This document shows, one piece after another, positions 55,594 through 64,000 of a stretch of 64,000 bases of DNA. Made by a program: the position numbers and the translations under genes. Under the pieces are notes generated by a model. It was not told the DNA's origin. It did no database searches and saw only the letters and a list, made by a program, of their open reading frames with translations. Source of the stretch: Phlebiopsis flavidoalba (taxonomy: Eukaryota; Basidiomycota; Agaricomycetes; Polyporales; Phanerochaetaceae); assembly GCA_035772785.1 (NCBI GenBank), contig JAOCPU010000046.1, positions 233,604 to 297,603 on the forward strand, written 5' to 3'. Each line of letters begins with the position of its first letter. The first letter of the stretch is position 1.

Positions 55594-58500
55594 TGTGGAT
55601 CAGGTGTTTGAAATAAACGTATGCGGGGTAAAGGAGATTTAGAAAGGTAGAATTTAGTTAGGCGCGATCCGGAGCATTTGAATGGTATTGTTGCCGAGGC
55701 GGTGGTGTGTTGTTGCTGCTCCCAAGCTGGTTTTGGAGAACGTAAGTCACCGGGACAATGGGGGTACTGTTTTTCAGACGAGTTTTTGTACGCTCCACGA
55801 GACCTATCTAAAATAGTGACGGGGGGGCGAGCGAGTAGAAGAGTGCTGGTTACGATATGTTGTAAGTAGTCTCGCTGGGAGGGGGGACACAGGAGTATGG
55901 CAGGGGCTCTGAGAACTCGTAATGTCCGAATCTGGACGACTTTATATACGCTAAGGTACATAAGCTGGCCAATACTGTCGGGGTCACTACGTGGATCGCT
56001 ATCAGGGGCGGCACCGTATTGTCCCCACGGAGCTGAAGGTTTAGCTTACCCCATGTGTTTTCTCAGACCTCAATGTCAAGCACACCCTTCCATCGCTATC
56101 GTTGTTTAGTCCGTAGATGGTCCTCAGTCCAGCATACGACCGGTGGCGAGCGAATCGTACTCGCGCAAGCAAGGAGTGGAACCCCTGCCGCGATGTGCTC
56201 CTGTGCCAACTACGCGTCGCCCCAACTTGCCGGGGCGATAAGCGCCCAGTGTGAAAGTCAAGGAACCGATTACACCCCTATACTTTCCGGTGGGCCAGCA
56301 CAGTTCCATAGAGCCGCCGCAAAAAAGAACAGTACTTACAACATTCCTTGAAATGGCGCATCGTTGTTATTACCGTGAGCAGCATGATGTCCTCGTCAGT
56401 TGCTTTTGAGCACGTTCCGGCCGTGGGGGGGCCGGCCGGCAGCAGAGAGCCAGCTTTTTGAGGCGAGGAGGTTTCGTCAGGTATCCAGCAGGGGGGACGT
56501 AGAGTCCAAAGTGCGCGTCCACGATGTTCGCTGAACGGCACACCGACGGCAAGCGGTTGCAAGATTCCCATAAAGCCGGCTGCCAGCACACGATGAGTGC
56601 CTGATCGCACAGCGGAGTTTTGGTTTCGGTCTGAAGGCGAATTCGTACAGATGTGGACGGTTAATAAACTCGTCAGGAAAGGGCTTTCTCAGTGCTATCA
56701 ACGACGAGTGGCGCGTGCGCACTGCGAGCACTGCGCCGGGAACGCCCCAGCCTAGTTTCCGAAGCAAGTCACACACACGCCTCCGCTCGAGCTACGCACT
56801 GAGTCATTGTGTTCGACGACAATCACGACGCGTTCAGGCCCGAATCCCGGATCAGTGGTCTTTTCGATCCTGCGGGGCCAAATGTCGAAGTGACTACATG
56901 CAGGAATGACTGAGCGCTTGTTGGTTTAGTAGTAGTGCACCGCAGTGTGGAGGCCTCCTACGGTCAATGTAACGAGTTAAAGAACTACTACTCAACGAAA
57001 TCCGTGGCTAGGACATTATTAGAAAGTTTCGCAGGTATCGCGCCGGATTTATCGCTGGCCGTAGCTGTCTAGCCCAGAGCCCCCAACGTGGTCTCAAGGA
57101 ACTATTGGATACTGGCAGAACAACCTGAACCGGAAGACCGATTCTGAAGGTGGAGGCTTTATTTCGGTCCTCCAAGGTCCCCTTCAAGTAGCCAGTGCGG
57201 CTGAGCACAAACAGGATGAAGGTGCGAGTATGTATCGGAGCACATGAGCGTATACACGTACTCGCAATCGTTACTCGCGCCGTTGCAGGACGATCTGGCG
57301 ACTAGCAGCCAGCTGGCACCCTCTGCTCCAGTTTCGCGACCGAAGTTAGCAGCCGCTATAACGCCACGATAATCGCCAACCGCAGTGTCCTATTTTGACG
57401 CTGAATTTTCTGCCCACAGACGCGCCGTAGTTGGAACCTATCATCAATCACTGAAGCGTACAGAGGTCAGGTACAGCATTATTGCTCGGCCCAACCAACA
57501 CTTCTTAATGCTCTGTCAACATCTCTGGGCGCCTGAAACCCATACAATTCAAACGACAGATGTTCTAAGCCTTCTAAGGGTGAGAGAACGCAGCTACGGT
57601 AAGCTTACGGACGGCATACCGGACGGCCGTGTTGCTATGGGAAGAGTCGGCAGATCTTCCTGTAGGCTTAGGTGTGTCGACGGTCAGGACCGACGGAAAA
57701 AACCATGTGTCAAAAAACGAGTTCAAAGATCACAGAATGGAGGGAGGCGCGTAAAGACAGGTGTAAAAGTTGGGGACATCTGCCTAAGACTGTACGCGGA
57801 TAAGTCTCAGGCAGGGTGTAGAGGGTTCTCACTATGATCTCAGATCAAGGTTATGGGGAAAGCGTCTTGTTGAGGTCCGAGTATCAGTCTCGGGTATCAT
57901 GACAGGGTCCAACCAGGCCCTCTATCTAGCCAATAGAGTATCTGTGCGGGGGAAGCTGGCGATTTCGCAAACGGGAATGGGCCTACAGTATTTTGTATGA
58001 ACGGTACCTTACAGACTGCCCTATTAATACGTTGTTGATCTACTGCTTCCATAGCAATGACTTTCCGTCGACTCCGTCATCATTGCCTTACTAAGGGTGA
58101 ACCAAGACCAAGGTGGAGGGTACTCCCCCAAAGCTCTCCAGCGAAGAGATTTCACCGTTTAGCTTGTCCGCTTCGAGTGCCCTTATACTTGTATCAAATT
58201 GGCTTTCCTTCCACCCTGCAACAACGCCCCTGCAAGCTTCATGCCCAACGTCCCGCGACTGCAAATAGCGAGAGTAAGCCCTTCAACTCTCTTCCCTCGT
58301 ACTGATCTAGCTCTAGCACGTCGAGAGCATGGCGACAAACGTCGGGAGAGCGTTGTGGCGTGTTAGGAGGCGTCGCGTGTAGCGGGTCCATACGGTGTCC
58401 TTGGCTCGGAAACACGAAGACCACCGAACCAACTCAACCGCAAGTTGAGCGATCTCCTCAGCTGTATCCAGGATTTTTCGCGTCGACAAGGAGATGCACC

Positions 58501-58990
58501 ACCCCACTGTAATAGTTAGAGCGCAGGTCCTGAGATATATGGCCAATAAAACATACTTGACGCAACAGAAAACTTAAAATTGAGCAATTCTGGCGAATAA
58601 TCTCATGCACCACTCGACTTGAGTGGCCTGCATGGCGCGTTACAACATACAACATTTATTTGAGTCGAAGCGGCAACAAGACAATTACAAAACAAGGAGC
58701 ATGATAACCAGCCATGAGCGTAGCGAAGCTGCAGCCACCACGGGCTTAGAGCACGGACGCAAAAGCGCGACAGAGATGCGCCGAGTCAACAGCGACGATG
58801 AACATGACGAGTAATTTGAGCAGAGAAACACAATCTAGTGGAGGGGTCATGACTCTCGGGACGCCAGTCTCTGACCAGAGTCATGAACAAGAGGGAGTGG
58901 TGAGGATACGTGAAGGAAGGAGGGGCATTTAGTTGCCACTGACGGCGCATGGAAGGGGCGATCAGAGCGACTCTTGTGTCGGAGCCGACG
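55594..58990. other. Long stretch without a recognisable gene
   Basis: The longest frame (57385-57837) lacks an ATG start and motif. Others are short and overlap. I found no repeats or RNA gene; it may include the promoter of the inositol-phosphate synthase gene at its left end. Confidence 0.35.
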
Positions 58991-58999
58991 AAAAGAAGA

Positions 59000-60211
59000 C
59001 ATTGCTTAGCAAGGGTGCACCAAGGGTAGCCGTCTTCGATCAGGCTGCCGCGTGATCTGGCCTGGTGAAGTCGAAGTCACTGAGGCGGACGAGGGCGATC
59101 GCATCGGTACTTGACGTCGAAGATCGCGGCGACGGGTAGCAGCGCTGCCTGACGGAGGCGCGCAAAGTAGTTGCCGTCCCGCTGAGCCCCGTCGCGCCCT
59201 TGAAGCTGTAGATCTCAGAAAATCGGCCTGGCACGGAGTTGCGACGAGGGGTCTCCGCGATGTCGATTTCGCCGCAGCCAGCCGCCGTTCGCCGCCCATG
59301 GCCGCGGCAGTTTGCAGCCGTACTGGGCTGCGCGGACCACTTGCGCATTGAGGGCCCCAGGATCGCGGGGAGGCTCGACGTCGCTTCTTCAGGCATTTCG
59401 AACTTTCGAAGATGACCATCGTTAGAGTCTGCCCAGCCTTGTTTTGTCAGTACCGCGCCGAGAAACCGTCGCAGGCGGCTTCTTTGCAAGATCGTTGCGT
59501 GTCATGATGTTCTATTTGTTAGGCCGATGGATTAGTCGCCGGTAAAAAGTGAAAACTTGATTCACAAATGGGTGCACTACAAACTTCCTTCCGGCAGCAG
59601 CCAGGGAGCCAGAATCGGTTCCTGCTCGTTGGGCGTGGCGACTGCAGTTTGCCCAGTCGCCTCCGACATAAGCTTGGCTTGCGCCGCAGCCGCAGACTAG
59701 AGGATCATAATGTTTAGTCCTGTTATTAGACATGTATCATTGAGACACTCACTAGACCATTCTCCAGAGGCACCACCGCCACATTGGCCATAAAGACCAT
59801 GTTATCGGAGGAGGCTGCTGGTTCGCTGCCCCACGAGCTGACCTTCTTCCAGGTTTGCAGCGGAAGAGTTTCGAGGCTTGATAGACCGCGATATTATATG
59901 CAGGCTTGCATCGGTCCACGCATAAACAAATGTCATAAATCCTCGTTGAAGGGGGCAAGGTTGCCAGATACCAGCCTTGGGGGGCCGTGACGCAGGATGG
60001 GTTAAACGCTGCAAGTGGGGAATTCGCCCGGAAGGCATGTGTCGTGACCCTGGTTGTAAGAACCACTTCCGATACACCAACTCCGTGAACTTTCAGCGCG
60101 CTGAGGGCACCGGATATGGAGGTAGAGACGAGGGTTTGTTCGGGGACGACAAGCATGTTCGCCGACAAGAGCGGGACTGGTGAGGGAGATGGCGAGTGGG
60201 AGCGTCTACAT
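59000..60211 (-). CDS. Putative secreted protein, possible glycoside hydrolase (broken frame)
   Basis: From the minus-strand ATG at 60211, allowing one shift, a signal-peptide-like TLPLAISLTSPALV leads to ANMLVVPEQTLVSTSISGAL. Further on: VTAPQGWYLATLPPSTRIYD, an exon ending SSDNMVFMANVAVVPLENGL before a GTGAGTG donor (about 59752), and in the last part GCGEIDIAETPRRNSVPGRF with SEIYSFKG (about 59285-59200). GEIDIAE resembles the E-x-D-x-x-E catalytic signature of GH16 enzymes, but the surrounding sequence does not otherwise convince me. Secretion is inferred from the N-terminus, function left open. Several frame changes occur. Confidence 0.35.
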
Positions 60212-60267
60212 CTTCACAATAATAAGTGAAGTACGAATGTGAGGAAAGCGAGTGTGACAAGCACAGA

Positions 60268-60279
60268 GGCTATTTATAA
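60268..60279 (-). promoter_or_regulatory. TATA box of the putative secreted protein gene
   Basis: Minus-strand TTTATAAATAGC about 60 bp upstream of the ATG at 60211. Confidence 0.5.
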
Positions 60280-60663
60280 AGGAAAGACGGTCCAGCAGAT
60301 CGAGAAGAGTCCTCGAGAGCAAGGATGAACGAAGCGTGAAGATGGAGGGAAGGAGGATGAAGGTCGTGAACAAGAGCTACAAGACAGTATCGAAAAAGGC
60401 ACAAAGCGGAGGTTCCTGCCCGAGCCATCAAACTGATCCGAACTGCTATTTGTGAGGGTATGTTTTCGTGATCGAAGTTGCCATCTAGGAGTTACTGCCT
60501 CGTATTCGCGTTCGCGGTAGGTGAACTTTACAACATTGCTCTTAATTATGGCCGTTTCTCGGCGTTCCTGATCGTTGTTTGTCAAGCACACACCATGAAA
60601 TGTCTCTCGGCCATGTCGTCTATGTTCCCCGTGCGTCTCTATATATCGGCCCCCTTTCGGTGG

Positions 60664-61200
60664 TCAACTAAAGTAGTTTAGGTGCCAGTCCACGCAAACC
60701 TCATGATTATCTCTCTTACGTTCGTACATGGAAAACTCATACACCTGAATAACTACTAACGTACTGACCGTTGCAAACGGCGTAAGATTATGCCGGGCTG
60801 AACGGTGCCAGAGACCAGCTAACCGCGCTGTTTGCAAAAGGGACCTGATACCAGTGGAACAGTGGGGTGTATATCGAACTCCTACGGCCACCAAGGGTTT
60901 CACATTGAAAAACGGACCGTTGAGTCCCTCCGCCGACTCTGAAACTTTGGAACTAGGCTCAATCCTTCTCTCATCATCTGCCTCAATAGTCGTTTCAAAA
61001 TCGTCGAGCTGATTCTTTCGTCGTTCGCGCAGTGCACGTCTTTCAACGTCAGCAGGAATAACGGCACATGGGGAGCGTGAAAGAATACTTTCGCGCACAG
61101 GAAGCCCCACCACGGCGAGTTCTTTGGTGGGAATATGCGCTTCTTCTTCTCGTGTCTTGCTTTGGAGGACGCGTCGCTCAGTTTCGATGACGTGCAGGTA
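60664..61200 (-). CDS. Hypothetical charged protein fragment
   Basis: A minus-strand frame reads YLHVIETERRVLQ, SKTREEEAHIPTKELAVVGL, ADVERRALRERRKN and QLDDFETTIEADDERRIEPS, all hydrophilic and probably helical, before becoming less protein-like after FFNVKPLVAVG (about 60900). An acceptor-like GGAAG precedes it at about 61210. No ATG is visible, so it would be an internal exon. The plus strand also has an open frame ending in a GTAAGAG donor at 61199, so strand is not certain. Confidence 0.3.
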   Translation of the reverse strand, partial: YLHVIETERRVLQSKTREEEAHIPTKELAVVGLPVRESILSRSPCAVIPADVERRALRERRKNQLDDFETTIEADDERRIEPSSKVSESAEGLNGPFFNVKPLVAVGVRYTPHCSTGIRSLLQTARLAGLWHRSARHNLTPFATVSTLVVIQVYEFSMYERKRDNHEVCVDWHLNYFS

Positions 61201-61209
61201 AGAGTTCAA

Positions 61210-61593
61210 CTTCCGTGTGAAGTATTAATCATAACAAAACATACTCAGGACGCACTTGATCATGGCTTTCCTAAACCCTTATGGTGCGTAATATTTTCAC
61301 AACAACTTAGGTCATTGAACACCAGGCTCCAAGCCTGTGATATAGGTTAACATACATCAACTCGTCATCATTCATAGTAATCATCTCATAGCCCTACGTA
61401 GTTCCAAGACACTTCCCTTGCAAAGCATGTTTTCCGAGTGTGTGGGCTCCTCACCTCTACGTGAGTCTTCATGATAAATGCACGACTAACAACCATCAAT
61501 CAGAATCTGCGGTGTTATTCAAGTTAGCCAGGCCACTTCCAAAAGAACGTGACCAGGAAGACTTCACGGTGGCCCTGTAAAGCTTCAATATAG
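61210..61593. other. Unassigned; expected to hold earlier exons of the EamA gene
   Basis: I could not find the transmembrane exons that should precede the recognised last exon. The sequence is A/T-rich with many stops. Confidence 0.3.
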
Positions 61594-61855
61594 TAAGACC
61601 ACGCCGCTTGTGGTCAGCGTCGGGCAGTCACTCACGATGCCGCTGGCTGTCATTGGCGACTTTGTGTTGCATGGAACGGCGAGTTTCTTGGCGATCGTCG
61701 GGTGCGTGGTCGTGCTGGTAAGCTTTGGGGTGCTCGGCTTCGAGGGTCCGCCCGCGGAGAGGCATGACCTGGCGACAGACATACCGATGGATGAGAGACA
61801 CGTAGTCGGTGATGACGAGGATGTAGAGATGCGTCTCGATCGCAGGTTAGACTGA
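61594..61855 (+). CDS. C-terminal exon of an EamA/SLC35F-type membrane transporter
   Basis: After acceptor ATATAG the exon reads KTTPLVVSVGQSLTMPLAVI, GDFVLHGTASFLAIVGCVVV and LVSFGVLGFEGPPAE, then an acidic cytosolic tail MDERHVVGDDEDVEMRLD to a stop at 61853-61855. Two hydrophobic helices with TTPLVVxVGxSLTxPLAVxGDF are typical of the last two membrane spans of fungal YML018C/THI74-like drug/metabolite transporters. The rest of the protein (about eight helices) is missing or unrecognisable upstream. The gene ends 135 bp from the MFS gene, tail to tail. Confidence 0.6.
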
Positions 61856-61989
61856 GGACAATAATTTCCTACGGACCAGGCTAATCGATTCATATCAATA
61901 CGTTACGTGCACTTTAATTCATGGATGTGTATGCTTGATGTATGCGCAACCGACTTGTTGCACTATGAGTTTTAGTCCGCTCGTATTCC

Positions 61990-62364
61990 TCACGTCCTAC
62001 GCTTGTCCAGCGACCAGCCCACCATCGCCACCACTGCCGCGCCCGCAAAGCACGTACCCGCGTACACAATCATGGCGTTGTACTGCCCACTCGCGACCGC
62101 GAAACCGGTGTCTGGTTTAGTAGTAATTGCAAGCCTCGCGCGCTGCAGCGCAGTAGAGATGGGCGTCGAAAGAATGTTGCCGACGCCGCGCGTGAGCGAG
62201 GGCGAGCGCAGGACTGCGCGGTGCTCAGCCAAGCGCGGTGCAAACGTCTGGAGGGTCACTGTGAGCAAACAAAGGGGGATGAATGTCACGTCTAGACGGT
62301 ACATAGGAAGCCACGTTAATGGTACAAAATGCCAGCGAAGTCCTTGGAGGGGCGTATTAATCGC
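61990..62364 (-). CDS. C-terminal part of an MFS (monocarboxylate-type) transporter
   Basis: Minus-strand frame: GLRWHFVPLTWLPMYRLDVT, FIPLCLLTVTLQTFAPRLAE, RSPSLTRGVGNILSTPISTA, VASGQYNAMIVYAGTCFAGA and VVAMVGWSLDKRRT to the stop at 61990-61992. RGVGNILSTPISTAL and GQYNAMIVYAGTCFAGAA match the last membrane spans of fungal major-facilitator proteins of the monocarboxylate transporter class. The frame is intact for about 125 residues. I cannot recognise the first ten helices upstream (62365-63100), so the gene is either truncated or badly decayed. Confidence 0.65.
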   Translation of the reverse strand, partial: AINTPLQGLRWHFVPLTWLPMYRLDVTFIPLCLLTVTLQTFAPRLAEHRAVLRSPSLTRGVGNILSTPISTALQRARLAITTKPDTGFAVASGQYNAMIVYAGTCFAGAAVVAMVGWSLDKRRT

Positions 62365-64000
62365 GATGAAGAAACATAATGTGCCGGTTTCTTCAGCCTA
62401 CGACGACGCGCTGGGCCGCAACCGCCTGAGCGTGAGCGCGGGGGACCGTCGCGACAACGCGGACCTCGGCGGTCAAAAGTGCCTTAAGTGAAACGGGCAG
62501 CACCGCGGGCAGTACGCACACCCTCGGCCCAAGGGGCGATGGGAATTATCATGCGCCGTTGTTGACTTGGATAACCGAAACTGTTGAGATGAGAGCGCGG
62601 GAGAATGATGGGTAAGAGTCGACGCCGACCGTGCTGTCGCCCGGCACTCACAAACCTCTTTAGTTTAGTATGTTTTTAGTGAGCGCGATATGCGAAACCG
62701 CTAACCCAAGCTTACCCATAAATACGCATTTTGCGAGGGGCCCCTGGCGTTGGACGACACCATTCCATGACATGGTATGGAAATCATTTAGTGTGCTTAC
62801 ACGAGGAGCTAACTCAATGAAATAAAGCCTAACGAACATGTTGAGGGAATGAGAGCAAATACATCCAACTATAGCAAACGTTTAACGCCTTGGAAAGCAA
62901 TCAAGCATCGAAACCTTGGCAATGCAATTAATAAGCGTCCAGCACCCTTGTATGAGAACACACACCGTGGTAGCTGAAAACTTGCCCCTAAGAGGCTAAG
63001 AAAGCAGATAACGGTGCCAGCCCAGCGTGTAAACGCGACGAAGACGGGGATAAGTAGTGCATAGAAGGATAAATCACTAGCCCTTTAGAATGAAGTCAAT
63101 CAAGGTGGGATGATAGAGTGACCTAGCGAAGAAGATGAAGGCGAACCTGAGCAAAATACATGATACCGGTTTTTTTGCATAGCGTGCACGACAAGGGGAA
63201 GGATAGACTCCCTGTGCATTGTGTGCTTCTGTGCGAGCTGTATGCATGATCCTCCAAGTAGGCAGACAGCAATACACCAGACGAGTTCGACTGGAAATCC
63301 CCAGACGAAAAGCTCTACAATTACACGACGCGACGAGCTGTTTCCAATTAATGACGCTCGACACTTTATACAAGGGAGTGCTTACCATGGTCCATGCGGA
63401 AAAAAAGTCCGCGGTATACTGGGGCAAAGGGTGTTTCATTAACTAGATTGTCAATAAATCCTCGCTGATATCGTCTTGTAAACTCCAATATCTCCCAAGC
63501 CTGCTCACTCAAGCTGTGACAAGGTCCCGCCCTTCAGAACACGACTTCTCGGGTTCGGAGGGATGCGGCATGGGCGCGAGATGGTATGGAGCTCATTGTT
63601 TTCCATAATGGCTTGTTGCGGGGAAGATTACGGATAACCTGTGAGGGAGTGCACGCTTGGTTCAGAGTCCCTACAGGGCTCTCCCCGGTTCGCAACACGC
63701 TCTGATGGCGGTGCGCCTGGTGTACTCCGAGATCTATGAGGCACCTGGGCATCCCCGTCCGCACCCTTACACACCAAAATGATCGCCGATGCGAGCACAC
63801 GGAGGCCATCCGTTCCTGACTCCCCGAGAGAAAGCGGCGCGAGTACATACACACACACACTGATCGTAAATTGCTCATGTGTTGCGGTGAATGCGACAAA
63901 AGTGACCCCAGGACACTTGGGATTTCCTCGACTCGCTTTGTTCATGTCTCAGCGGGCTACACACGTGACGGGTTTGATTTGAGCACGATGAAAGCGTCGT
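62365..64000. other. No gene recognised to the window end
   Basis: Frames at 63077-63439 and 63534-63945 (minus) are open but show no family motif. A short CA microsatellite lies at about 63847-63862. Confidence 0.35.

Noticed and set aside
57385..57837. Open frame of 150 codons (plus strand)
   Set aside because: It starts with GTG rather than ATG, has no motif or splice context and lies in sequence with many competing short frames.
1..64000. CRISPR array, bacterial operon or prophage
   Set aside because: No regularly spaced short repeats with unique spacers, no ribosome-binding sites and abundant spliceosomal introns; the window is eukaryotic.

Overview
The window looks like nuclear DNA of a filamentous basidiomycete, most likely an agaricomycete. 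Genes on both strands carry many short introns of about 50-60 bp with GTRNGT donors and YAG acceptors. TATA boxes sit close upstream of several starts. The recognisable families (PCH-type F-BAR/SH3 protein, DUF1479 oxygenase, short-chain dehydrogenases, F-box/LRR-like protein, inositol-3-phosphate synthase, small secreted cysteine-rich proteins) fit that group. There is one clear tRNA gene, tRNA-Ala(AGC) with an 11-nt intron. I see no rRNA, CRISPR, bacterial operon or complete reverse transcriptase.

Layout. 0-5 kb: a head-to-head pair of paralogous RluA-type pseudouridine synthases with shared intron positions. 5.4-6.9 kb: an NAD(P)-binding Rossmann (NmrA/epimerase-like) gene. 7-16 kb: mostly unrecognised sequence with a Met/Gln/Pro-rich reading frame on the minus strand and a short membrane-segment exon. 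16.5 kb: tRNA-Ala. 17.5-19.2 kb: two tandem small secreted cysteine-rich protein genes; a third family member is at 29.7-30.0 kb on the other strand. 20-23.7 kb: a minus-strand F-BAR + proline-rich + SH3 gene of the Cdc15/Imp2 type. 24-27.1 kb: a long unrecognised plus-strand gene. 27.6-29.5 kb: a CxxC protein and a tandem-repeat protein. 31.5-33.5 kb: a DUF1479 dioxygenase-like gene. 34-41.3 kb: three related SDR genes (one a remnant), interrupted between copies 1 and 2 by a repeat-rich block. 42.8 and 52.5 kb: two copies of a tRNA-like, SINE-like repeat. 43.5-50 kb: F-box/LRR-like gene, a five-fold tandem repeat with a conserved hairpin and splice-like signals, and a SANT-domain gene resembling Rrn5. 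53.5-55.6 kb: inositol-3-phosphate synthase. 59-60.2 kb: a putative secreted protein. 61.6-62.4 kb: tail-to-tail ends of an EamA-type and an MFS-type transporter.

The most important caveat is reading-frame integrity. Nearly every recognisable gene needs one to many 1-2 base insertions or deletions to read through, often in homopolymers, while splice sites and family motifs remain intact. The two pseudouridine synthases are almost clean over several kilobases, whereas INO1 and the F-BAR gene are badly scrambled. A 183-bp repeat present twice (35.2 and 38.1 kb) differs only by indels. This favours locally unpolished long-read sequence over true pseudogenes, but both are possible. Coordinates of broken genes are therefore gene extents, not clean CDS joins.

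The genes do not form one pathway. They are ordinary housekeeping and accessory fungal genes (RNA modification, cytokinesis, inositol synthesis, redox enzymes, transport) with local duplications. The least explained items are the secreted cysteine-rich family, the 46-47 kb repeat array and the nested repeats at 35-38 kb.
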